In this document: positions 35,430 through 43,238 of the stretch, piece by piece
Position numbering within the stretch: position 1 is the stretch's first letter
Layout: each line of letters starts with the position of its first letter
Assembly (NCBI RefSeq): GCF_004310325.1
Contig: NZ_SIRT01000003.1
Coordinates: 186,001-250,000 of the forward strand
Reading direction: 5' to 3'
Source of the DNA: Hyunsoonleella flava
Lineage (GTDB): Bacteria > Bacteroidota > Bacteroidia > Flavobacteriales > Flavobacteriaceae
DNA length: 64,000 bases
Program-made: the position numbers and the translations under genes
Notes under the pieces: model-generated
Told to the model about the DNA's origin: nothing
Database searches by the model: none
The model's input: only the letters and a program-made list of their open reading frames with translations

Positions 35430-35984
35430 TTACCATGGTGAGGCTAAGTAAGGAAATGAGGTTAAAAAAGCTTTGTCATTAGCATCTACGTTATCATCAG
35501 AAAGTGTTGGATTTTCTGAGAAATCTTCACCACCAAAAATCAATAACAGTTCTACGGTAATTACGTCGTCTGCCAAAGAACGACCTGTTAGTACATTAGT
35601 CCCATCAAAAAATGTTGTTTTACCGTCTAGAGAAACATTTAATACATCGGTTGCCAACAATCCTGTGAATGTGGGTGCGTCCAACATTAAGGCATTCATA
35701 TCGCCAGGGTTTGCATATGCAGGACTTAAGGCTGTTAAATTCGTCTCAAACATACTCTGAAACGCAGCATTTTGTTGAGAAGGAATGGTTGTATTGAACA
35801 TATCCTTGCTTGATGATGACACAAAAACAGTATTTACTGCTGGTCTTCCCATTTGATCTTCTTGTGAGTACGTTCCAGAAAAGTCTGGCCCTTGTGGTAT
35901 CATTACATCGTCATCATTATTAGAACAATTAAATCCTAAAAACGAAATTGCTATTACTAGTGTATATATTTTAAATTTTTTCAT
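35430..35984 (-). CDS. DUF4331-family lipoprotein, C-terminal-type part
   Basis: 184 residues with a lipoprotein signal (SFLGFNC, C20). The segment LTGRSLADDVITVELLLIFGG and the ending DNVDANDKAFLTSFPYLASPW are characteristic of the C-terminal part of DUF4331 proteins. The previous gene, 30 bases upstream, encodes the matching N-terminal-type part, so the two probably work as one split unit. Function of DUF4331 is unknown; association with an ECF/anti-sigma pair suggests an envelope-stress role. Confidence 0.82.
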   Translation of the reverse strand: MKKFKIYTLVIAISFLGFNCSNNDDDVMIPQGPDFSGTYSQEDQMGRPAVNTVFVSSSSKDMFNTTIPSQQNAAFQSMFETNLTALSPAYANPGDMNALMLDAPTFTGLLATDVLNVSLDGKTTFFDGTNVLTGRSLADDVITVELLLIFGGEDFSENPTLSDDNVDANDKAFLTSFPYLASPW

Positions 35985-36014
35985 GATTTATATCTTAATA
36001 GATTAATATTGAGT

Positions 36015-36665
36015 TTATTTTGTCTTGGTTTCTACCCAAGTGTTTATGGTTCCAGAACCACCAATCATAGATTTTGGCACTTCTACTACAATAGACATCA
36101 CGTTAGTACCCGCAAACGTATCAGCTCCTGGGTCGTTAAAACCTGTAGCAGTTCCGCCAATTATTGCAGAATATTGGGCAAAATCCATAAAGAACGGATC
36201 GTCTCTTGGGCCAGCAAAAAAGCTCATACCATTGTTAGTTGCTATGGTAGCATTGGCACCGTACGCGGTAATATCTACCACACCACCTGCAGTTGCATTG
36301 GTTTGTATCACACTATTTAACCCTGTTTGCGATGGAACTACTGGACCAAAGAAGTACATCTTACCGTCTCTTGGAATAGCTTGAATTACTAAATCCTCAA
36401 CATTGTCTCCAGTATTATCAATATTAAACTCTACCAGTACATTTTCACTAAATGAAGCGCTAGAGGTGTTAGCAGGACTAATTAAGCCTTGTACGTTGGC
36501 CACAAATACCAAATTATTTGTGTTTTCGCCTTGGAAAGCGTAAAAATCGGTTACATCGCTAGTACCGCCAGCTACTGCAGGTGCATCTATATGATCTGCA
36601 GCAATTACGAAGAAACTAGCTATTGCTAAAATTCCAACGCCTAAAATTGTTTTTAAATTTTTCAT
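36015..36665 (-). CDS. DUF4331-family exported protein, N-terminal-type part
   Basis: 216 residues with a signal peptide (cleaved near VIAA, about residue 23). The mature protein begins with the DUF4331 hallmark ADHIDAPAVAGGTSDVTDFYAF and continues with NVLVEFNIDNTGDNVEDLVIQ and NVMSIVVEVPKSMI. It is probably soluble in the periplasm or at the surface; no anchoring signal is visible. First gene of the leftward set 36665 to 34054. No clear TAnnTTTG element stands out before it, fitting use of an alternative (ECF) promoter. Confidence 0.84.
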   Translation of the reverse strand: MKNLKTILGVGILAIASFFVIAADHIDAPAVAGGTSDVTDFYAFQGENTNNLVFVANVQGLISPANTSSASFSENVLVEFNIDNTGDNVEDLVIQAIPRDGKMYFFGPVVPSQTGLNSVIQTNATAGGVVDITAYGANATIATNNGMSFFAGPRDDPFFMDFAQYSAIIGGTATGFNDPGADTFAGTNVMSIVVEVPKSMIGGSGTINTWVETKTK

Positions 36666-36978
36666 GATTTTGAGATTTTTGTTATTGTTATTTTTTGACT
36701 CTCAGCAATACCTACGGAAAAATAAAAACAGTGGTTTTGTTAAAATTTTGTTAAAAGAGTTTAATAGCAAACCACGGGGTTGATGTAAATTGAAATTTGA
36801 AGATCGTTGTAGCCACCAATACAAGGTTACCAACTCATGTTGTTTTACTCGATAAATCAAGTTATAAATTAATTAGCTTAATGATTTGTTATGCTGAAAT
36901 ACCTAATGTGAAATTTAGTATTGACTAGCAGAAATATTATTTGAAAAAAACCGAAAACTATAAAACCTAACCTAAATT
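36666..36978. other. Gap of 313 bases without a gene
   Basis: AT-rich upstream region of the DUF4331 gene and downstream region of the DUF3820 gene. A repeated TTTTGTTAAAA unit occurs near 36736-36757. I see no reliable -7 element, terminator hairpin or open frame. Confidence 0.5.
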
Positions 36979-37206
36979 TCACTTGGGGTAACGCTCCTTA
37001 ATCTCTCGCACCAAACCTTCCAAACCATTAATTTTCAGCTCATACACTTGGGTAAGCATATCGCCCAATTTTCCTTTTGGAAAACCTTTTCCATGGTACC
37101 ATACCACATAGTATTCTGGTAAATCAATCAGATAGCGGTCCTTATATTTGCCATAAGGCATTTTGGTGTGTGCCAGGTCTATTAAAAATTGTTTATCGGG
37201 TAGCAT
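36979..37206 (-). CDS. DUF3820 family protein
   Basis: 75 residues, complete. The conserved layout KMPYGKYKDRYLIDLPEYYVVWYHGKGFPKGKLGDML matches the DUF3820 family (also listed as a putative quorum-sensing-regulated virulence factor; that name is weakly supported). No signal peptide or membrane segment, so probably cytoplasmic. It starts one base after the stop codon of the DUF922 gene and is probably cotranscribed with it. Confidence 0.85.
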   Translation of the reverse strand: MLPDKQFLIDLAHTKMPYGKYKDRYLIDLPEYYVVWYHGKGFPKGKLGDMLTQVYELKINGLEGLVREIKERYPK

Positions 37207-37207
37207 T

Positions 37208-37750
37208 TTAATCTGCTGACTTAAAATAGTCTAATTTTTTCAATTCCTTTTTAATAAACAACTCCCATTGCAACTGCATTTCAATATCTCTGGAGAAATC
37301 AGTCTCTGTATCATATTGATTTTGAAACTCAGCAAGTTCTTTATTAATATTTCTATGTATGGCCCTTAACCGTTTAGCAACATCGTTTGTAGTTTTTAAA
37401 AGGCTTATGCGCTTTCTGAACTTTCGGGCAAATAATTCAGTAATATCAAAATGTAATTGTTCATGACCCAATACATGATTATCTGCTCTTTCAGGTTTAT
37501 ACCACGACTGTTCTGGATAAAAATGAGCATGTACTTCGGTAGTAAAACTTATCACGCGGTCATCACTTTCACGGATTGAAAAACCAAAAGTAATCCCTGA
37601 GGCGGCAGTTGCAACAGCACTGGAGCTATACTTTGGTTTCGCTTTAAAATCATTCCATGTTAAGCGATACGCTTCTTGCCAAGACATCACGGGCTCATCG
37701 TTAGTTTGAACAAACAACAACAAACACATTACTAAAACAATTTTATGCAC
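37208..37750 (-). CDS. DUF922-family putative secreted zinc metalloprotease
   Basis: 180 residues with an N-terminal hydrophobic export signal (about 3-14). The domain opens with LTWNDFKAKP and carries the zinc-site motif HEQLHFD (H-E-x-x-H) around residue 103, matching the DUF922 family of predicted proteases. Substrate unknown. It lies 40 bases downstream of the LysM/periplasmic-binding fusion and one base upstream of the DUF3820 gene. Confidence 0.82.
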   Translation of the reverse strand: MHKIVLVMCLLLFVQTNDEPVMSWQEAYRLTWNDFKAKPKYSSSAVATAASGITFGFSIRESDDRVISFTTEVHAHFYPEQSWYKPERADNHVLGHEQLHFDITELFARKFRKRISLLKTTNDVAKRLRAIHRNINKELAEFQNQYDTETDFSRDIEMQLQWELFIKKELKKLDYFKSAD

Positions 37751-37790
37751 TGAGATAAACGTTTATAGCAAAACGCCAAATAACACCGGG

Positions 37791-39725
37791 TTATTGCGCT
37801 AGCTCAACAATCTTGAGATCATTATACCTTACTAGATAAACAGCGTCATTATAATACCCACCAAACAGTTTCTTTTTGTAGGCAAACTTGTTTTCCACAT
37901 AAGATGTTAAAGACGCACTGTTAACCGACATGAATAAATCCTCAGAACTGGCCATTCTAAGTACAACGTCCATGGTCAAATCAAATCCTTTAACAGCACG
38001 TCTTCCGGGAGTAATGTTATAGGCTTTCTTATAGCTTTTAACAAATGCATTCTTATCATCCCCGCTGTAACTTTTTGAAGATGTAGCAAAAGTAAAATGC
38101 AGCTTTGAAAGATGGGTATTGTTTACCTCATCCCCTTCAAAAGCACCATTAAACTTAGTAGTAGTTAATATAATTTCCGATTTTTCCAATTCTGGTTTTT
38201 CTGGATCTTCCTTCAAGTTTAAAGCGGCCAAAATACTTGTGGCTCCAGAGATAAAACTCTCATTTTGAGTTTCTAAAAACACCACATTCATACCCGGTTT
38301 TAGCGCAGCTTCAATATCTTCTTTCGTTACAAAATATTCGTCCTTTCCTTCTTTATTCTTTCTAGAATACACGATGGTGGCAGCATTGAACTCCCTTTTC
38401 AATTCATTGGCGATAGGCATATTCTTAGAATCTGCCAATATCACAATATTTTTGGGAATACTGTCGTGCTTCACATAATTAATTACTTTTTCTTTCAATA
38501 AATCATCTGAAGGTCTCGTTTGAAATACATTGTCGTGAAGTTTTATTTTTGTACCAATTGGAGATACCACAGGAACATTGTATTTTCTTAGTTCACCAGC
38601 AACAATATCAAAATTTTTGGTAGTTAAAGGGCCAATGACTGCGTTAACATTTTCAAAATCATTATCAGCCAAAATCCTGGAAACAGCAGTTGGTTGATAC
38701 TTAGTATCATACACATCCAATTTTATCGAAATCCCTAGTTTCTTCAAAGAATCCAATGCCATCAAAACCCCAGAATAAAAGTCTAGGGATGCATCTAAAT
38801 ACGGATCTTTTTCAATACTTCTTTTGGTTTCAGAAATAGAATCAAATTCCACACGATTCAATCGAAACGGCAGCATTAACGCAATGTGCTTGGTTTCATA
38901 ATTGTTTATTAAGCTTACCAAATTAGTAGATTCTATATTTTCCGCAGTAATACCTTTTGATTCAGAAAAGGGAATTTTAAGAATCATACCTGCTTTTAAG
39001 CCACTTTCTGCTAATCCAGGGTTAAGTTGCTCTAGCTCTTCCTTTTCTAAATCCAGTTTTATCTTAAGCCTATAAAAGCCTTCCTTGGGTAAAACCTTAT
39101 AATAGCTGTATTTTTCATCAACCTCTTTTTCTTCCTCATTATCAATATTTGGTACATAAATTTGTTGTCCTTCTTGGAGCACCTCTCCCATATTCGGATT
39201 TAATGCCTCCAATTCGGTAATCGTGATTCCAAACTTATACGCAATACGCCATTTTCCCTCTTTGGGCTGTACAATGTAAGTTTTGTTTGCCTCTACCTCT
39301 TCCTCAACCTTTCTAATTTTAAATACTGGTATTTGAAGCTTTTGTCCTTTTCTTAAGTTATTGGCATAAAGCGAGGTATTATACTTTTTTATGTCCTCGA
39401 TGGCAACACCATACTTCTGCGAAATACTATAAAGCGTTTCCTTACGCTTAGTTTTGTGCTTTTTAAAACCTTGTAACTCTTTAACTTCAGTAACCTTTGG
39501 TTTTTTAGCTTTTGAAATTGGAATAATTAAAATGGTATTGGGCTTAAGTCCCTTTTTAGCATCAGGATTCAAGCCATAAATATCGAAAGGCGTAACATAA
39601 TAGCGTTTGGCTATCTCCTCAATAGTTTCTCCTTTTTTAACCTGATGTGTACTGTAGTTTTGCGCATTTACAGAAGTTATTCCAAAAAATAATGCGACAA
39701 TTAGGACTAAGAAAAATCTATGCAT
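37791..39725 (-). CDS. LysM repeats fused to a periplasmic binding-protein-like domain
   Basis: 644 residues with a signal peptide (cleaved after VNAQ, about 22). Four LysM-type repeats follow at about 24-70, 85-135, 148-192 and 206-252; the third and fourth are degenerate. From about 275 the protein is a type-I periplasmic-binding fold like branched-chain amino-acid receptors or LpoA (VNAVIGPLTTKNFDIVAGELRKYNVPVVSPIG). It probably binds peptidoglycan and senses or presents a ligand in cell-wall metabolism. It lies downstream of guaA and starts a leftward operon with the DUF922 and DUF3820 genes. Confidence 0.87.
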   Translation of the reverse strand: MHRFFLVLIVALFFGITSVNAQNYSTHQVKKGETIEEIAKRYYVTPFDIYGLNPDAKKGLKPNTILIIPISKAKKPKVTEVKELQGFKKHKTKRKETLYSISQKYGVAIEDIKKYNTSLYANNLRKGQKLQIPVFKIRKVEEEVEANKTYIVQPKEGKWRIAYKFGITITELEALNPNMGEVLQEGQQIYVPNIDNEEEKEVDEKYSYYKVLPKEGFYRLKIKLDLEKEELEQLNPGLAESGLKAGMILKIPFSESKGITAENIESTNLVSLINNYETKHIALMLPFRLNRVEFDSISETKRSIEKDPYLDASLDFYSGVLMALDSLKKLGISIKLDVYDTKYQPTAVSRILADNDFENVNAVIGPLTTKNFDIVAGELRKYNVPVVSPIGTKIKLHDNVFQTRPSDDLLKEKVINYVKHDSIPKNIVILADSKNMPIANELKREFNAATIVYSRKNKEGKDEYFVTKEDIEAALKPGMNVVFLETQNESFISGATSILAALNLKEDPEKPELEKSEIILTTTKFNGAFEGDEVNNTHLSKLHFTFATSSKSYSGDDKNAFVKSYKKAYNITPGRRAVKGFDLTMDVVLRMASSEDLFMSVNSASLTSYVENKFAYKKKLFGGYYNDAVYLVRYNDLKIVELAQ

Positions 39726-40096
39726 TGTATCGTTTGTTTAATAGCTAAGCCTATATTAAATGATTTATATACGTTATTTATTGCGTAAAAAGATTAAAAC
39801 TTTTAATTAATATTACACATAATGTGCCAAATTTTTATTTGGGCGCCTGCCTGCCGGCAGGCAGGTTCACTAAGGGTCGGGCTTTACTCATTGATTGCTA
39901 TTTCAAATTTATGAAATCGTGAATAAAACTATTTCACTACTCAATACCTCTCCCGATAGCTATCGGGATCGGGGATTTCAAACACCTAGAATGAGTGCAG
40001 TCGAAGTATGCCGTTCAATCCCTAACACGCCTATCAGCAATCAATAATCCATAAACCAAAACATCAGACTTTCCGCCTACTGCCTACTAAAGTAAC
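39726..40096. other. Gap between guaA and the LysM gene, filled mainly by a dispersed repeat
   Basis: 371 bases without a gene. Repeat copy 4 occupies 39841-40038. The remaining 39726-39840 is AT-rich upstream DNA of the LysM gene, and 40039-40096 is the 3' flank of guaA. I see no other conserved signal. Confidence 0.6.
39841..40038 (-). repeat. Dispersed modular intergenic repeat, copy 4
   Basis: On the minus strand it begins TGCTGATAGGCGTGTTAGGG, then ATTGAACGGCATACTTCGAC and TGCACTCATTCTAGGTGTTT, almost identical to copy 1. It carries two extra palindromes, CCCGATAGCTATCGGG and CCTGCCTGCCGGCAGGCAGG, at positions where copy 1 has plain sequence. The central module GTGAAATAGTTTTATTCAC is shared with copy 1. 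Confidence 0.75.
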
Positions 40097-41632
40097 CTAC
40101 TCCCATTCTATGGTTGCAGGTGGTTTCGAACTAATATCATAAACCACTCTATTTACGCCTTTTACTTTATTAATAATCTCGTTTGATGTTTTTTGAAGGA
40201 ACTCATAAGGCAAGTTTACCCAATCCGCTGTCATACCATCCGTACTTTCAACTGCTCTTAACGCTACACATTTTTCATAAGTGCGCTCATCCCCCATTAC
40301 TCCTACGCTGTTTACAGGCAATAACATAGCACCCGCTTGCCAAACCCTGTCATATAAACCCCATTCTTTCAATCCGTTAATAAAAATATAATCTACTTCT
40401 TGAAGCATACGCACCTTTTCGGCCGTAATATCGCCTAAAATACGAATTCCTAAACCTGGGCCAGGAAATGGATGACGCCCTAACAATTCAGGATCAATAC
40501 CTAAAGTTGCTCCTACACGTCTTACTTCATCCTTAAAAATGGCTTTAAGAGGTTCTACAATTTTCAATTTCATAAAATCTGGTAATCCACCAACATTATG
40601 ATGACTTTTTATAGTTGCTGAAGGTCCTCCAGTGGCCGAAACACTTTCAATCACATCTGGATATATAGTGCCTTGTGCCAACCAAGTTACGTCTTCTATT
40701 TTATGCGCTTCATCATCAAATACTTCAATAAAGGCATTACCAATTGCTTTTCGCTTTTTCTCAGGGTCTTCAATACCTTTTAAAGCGGATAAAAATCTAT
40801 CCGAAGCATCAACACCTTTTACATTGAGTCCCATACCTTCGTATTGATTCAATACATTTTGAAATTCATTCTTGCGTAGTAAACCGTTATTTACAAAAAT
40901 ACAATATAGGTTTTTGCCAATGGCTTTATTTAAAAGTACAGCTGCAACGGTAGAATCTACACCACCTGACAGCCCTAAAACCACTTTATCATTGCCTACC
41001 TTTTCTTGAATGGCTTCCACCGTTTCCTCCACAAAAGATTGTGGTGTCCAATCCTGATGCAAACCAGCAATACTTACTAAAAAGTTTTCTAACAACTGCT
41101 TACCACCGGTGGTATGGTAAACTTCTGGGTGAAACTGAATGGCATAGGTTTCTTCCCCATCTATTCTATACGCCGCATTTTCTACATCATGGGTACTAGC
41201 TATTAAAACACCATGTTCTGGTAGTTTTTTTATGGTATCGGAATGACTCATCCAAACCTGACTTCCAGTATGGATATGAGCCAAAAAGGGTTCATTGCCT
41301 TTTATAAACGATAGGTTTGCCCTACCATATTCCCTTGTACTTGAGGGCGCCACTTCACCACCAGAAAAATGTGCTAAATACTGCGCACCATAGCATACGG
41401 CCAGTACTGGTTTTTTACCCCTAATTTCTGACAGGTCAGGATGTAGTGCCTGCTTTCCTCTTACAGAATTTGGACTTCCGGACAAAATCACAGCCTTGTA
41501 ATCGTCTATATTTTTCGGAATTTTATTAAATGGATGAATTTCGGAATATATGTTGAGTTCCCTAACTCTACGCCCTATAAGTTGTGTGTATTGGCTTCCG
41601 AAGTCTAAAATGAGTACCTTATCATGTTGCAT
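40097..41632 (-). CDS. guaA: GMP synthase (glutamine-hydrolysing)
   Basis: 511 residues from the ATG ending at 41632; an in-frame ATG two codons upstream (41638) overlaps the putative -7 element and is less likely. The glutaminase domain has the nucleophile cysteine in AVCYGAQ (residue 80) and the histidine-glutamate pair in QFHPEVYHT. The ATP-pyrophosphatase P-loop is GLSGGVDST (about 225), followed by the C-terminal dimerisation domain ending [11 protein letters not shown]. It converts XMP to GMP using glutamine. Full length; housekeeping. Confidence 0.95.
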   Translation of the reverse strand: MQHDKVLILDFGSQYTQLIGRRVRELNIYSEIHPFNKIPKNIDDYKAVILSGSPNSVRGKQALHPDLSEIRGKKPVLAVCYGAQYLAHFSGGEVAPSSTREYGRANLSFIKGNEPFLAHIHTGSQVWMSHSDTIKKLPEHGVLIASTHDVENAAYRIDGEETYAIQFHPEVYHTTGGKQLLENFLVSIAGLHQDWTPQSFVEETVEAIQEKVGNDKVVLGLSGGVDSTVAAVLLNKAIGKNLYCIFVNNGLLRKNEFQNVLNQYEGMGLNVKGVDASDRFLSALKGIEDPEKKRKAIGNAFIEVFDDEAHKIEDVTWLAQGTIYPDVIESVSATGGPSATIKSHHNVGGLPDFMKLKIVEPLKAIFKDEVRRVGATLGIDPELLGRHPFPGPGLGIRILGDITAEKVRMLQEVDYIFINGLKEWGLYDRVWQAGAMLLPVNSVGVMGDERTYEKCVALRAVESTDGMTADWVNLPYEFLQKTSNEIINKVKGVNRVVYDISSKPPATIEWE

Positions 41633-41635
41633 GCG

Positions 41636-41643
41636 CAAAAATA
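41636..41643 (-). promoter_or_regulatory. Putative -7 element of guaA
   Basis: On the minus strand TATTTTTG matches TAnnTTTG. Transcription would begin about four bases downstream, at or next to the A of the ATG ending at 41632, which would make the mRNA leaderless or nearly so. Confidence 0.45.
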
Positions 41644-41734
41644 ATAATGATTTTAGAATTACAATTTAGGTTTTCTGTTTTTTTTAAGGAGGTTATTAAC
41701 GGGTTATTACATATCAAAAACTTTAAAAATACAC

Positions 41735-43105
41735 TTACTTCATGGACTCCAAAATAGCTTTTATATCCTCTTCTGTTGTATCTGGATTGATGAAACAAAA
41801 CCTAGAGACCGTTTCGAAAGTCGTTCCCGTTTTCCATTTTGTGGGTGTCACCAAAGCAAATCCCTTTTTTTGGTTTTCGTACGTCCAATGCCTATAATCT
41901 TCGGGGTTCCAACCTAATCTTCTATAAAGTACGCAAGATAAACTAGGAGTTCTTACCAATTCAACATGAGGCATACTTTCAATCATCTTACCGGCTATTT
42001 GTGCTAACTCAATGCCACGTTCTACAGCTTCTTTATATTTATCTGTACCGTGTGTAGCTAGTGAAAACCATAAGGGTAAGCCTCTAACGCGTCGTGTTAA
42101 CTGTATTTGATAATCAGAAGGATTAAAACCGTGCGCTCCTTCATCTTTAAAGATTTCCAGATAAGAACCTTCTTGTGCATGTGCGGCTTTAGCCAACTCT
42201 GGTTCTTTGTAAATAACTGCACCACAATCATAAGGAGAAAACATCCATTTATGAGGATCTATTGTTATACTATCTGCCTTTTCAATTCCGTTGAATTGAT
42301 ATCTTACAGAATCTGCAACTAAAGCTCCTCCTCCATAGGCTGCATCTACATGAAACCAAAGATTTTCTTCATTACAAACTTTAGCAATACCATCTAAATC
42401 GTCAATAATTCCCGCATTTGTAGTACCGCCGGTCGCCACCACGGCAAACAACCTTTTACGTTGATGCTCCGTTAGACCTTTTATACATTCTACTAGAGCA
42501 CTACCTTTTAAAATATCTTCAGTATCAACTAATAAAATATCAACATCAGCAACCTTAGCCATAGCTTTTATTGAAGAATGTGCACCAATGGAAGTGATTA
42601 TTAATCCTTTTTCGCTCTTAAAAGCATCATTTTCCCTCCAATGTTCTCTAGCTGTAATAATTGCGGAAAGGTTTGCGGCAGTACCACCACTGGTAAATAC
42701 ACCAAAGGCACCTTTTGGTAAACCTGTAAGAGATACAATCCAAGACATGGCTTCGTTTTCGCAAAATATGCCTCCGGCACCCTCCATCCAATAGGCGCCA
42801 TGGATGCTGGATGCCGATGTTACCAAATCAAAAATAACTGCGGCTCTTGTAGGAGATGCAGGCACAAAGGCCAAATGTCTTGGATGATCTATGGGTACGG
42901 TTGCCTTAGATAGGTGTTTTCTCCATATTTTAAAAGCTTTTTCACCACCTATACCACCTGAAGTAATGGTTTTACCCGCTAGCTTTTTTAATTCTGCAGC
43001 CTTCTTTGGTTTCCCCATTTTAATTTTAGTAGCAGAAACCCTATCAATAGTATATTTCATAACATCCATTGTCATTTCTACCAGATCTATATCAATTTTA
43101 TGCAT
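41735..43105 (-). CDS. Pyridoxal-phosphate group II decarboxylase-like enzyme
   Basis: 456 residues, fold-type I PLP enzyme. Visible features are VFTSGGTAANLSAI (phosphate cup), HVDAAYGGG (cofactor aspartate) and the Schiff-base lysine in SITIDPHKWMF (about residue 287). The family includes aromatic-amino-acid, glutamate and diaminobutyrate decarboxylases; the substrate cannot be read from these motifs. No signal peptide. A perfect -7 element TAAATTTG lies just upstream. It stands alone between guaA and the divergent TPR-HTH gene. Confidence 0.88.
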   Translation of the reverse strand: MHKIDIDLVEMTMDVMKYTIDRVSATKIKMGKPKKAAELKKLAGKTITSGGIGGEKAFKIWRKHLSKATVPIDHPRHLAFVPASPTRAAVIFDLVTSASSIHGAYWMEGAGGIFCENEAMSWIVSLTGLPKGAFGVFTSGGTAANLSAIITAREHWRENDAFKSEKGLIITSIGAHSSIKAMAKVADVDILLVDTEDILKGSALVECIKGLTEHQRKRLFAVVATGGTTNAGIIDDLDGIAKVCNEENLWFHVDAAYGGGALVADSVRYQFNGIEKADSITIDPHKWMFSPYDCGAVIYKEPELAKAAHAQEGSYLEIFKDEGAHGFNPSDYQIQLTRRVRGLPLWFSLATHGTDKYKEAVERGIELAQIAGKMIESMPHVELVRTPSLSCVLYRRLGWNPEDYRHWTYENQKKGFALVTPTKWKTGTTFETVSRFCFINPDTTEEDIKAILESMK

Positions 43106-43128
43106 CTTTAGCTATTTAATTTACTCCT

Positions 43129-43136
43129 CAAATTTA
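43129..43136 (-). promoter_or_regulatory. -7 element of the PLP decarboxylase gene
   Basis: Minus-strand TAAATTTG matches TAnnTTTG exactly and would start transcription near 43125, about 20 bases before the ATG at 43105. Confidence 0.55.
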
Positions 43137-43238
43137 GTATTAACCAGAGTATTTCTAACTAAAATTCTTGACAAAATGACTCAATTAATTGGAATCATAA
43201 AAAATGGGTATTTTTAGGAAAAATTAATTTCTGCTGAG

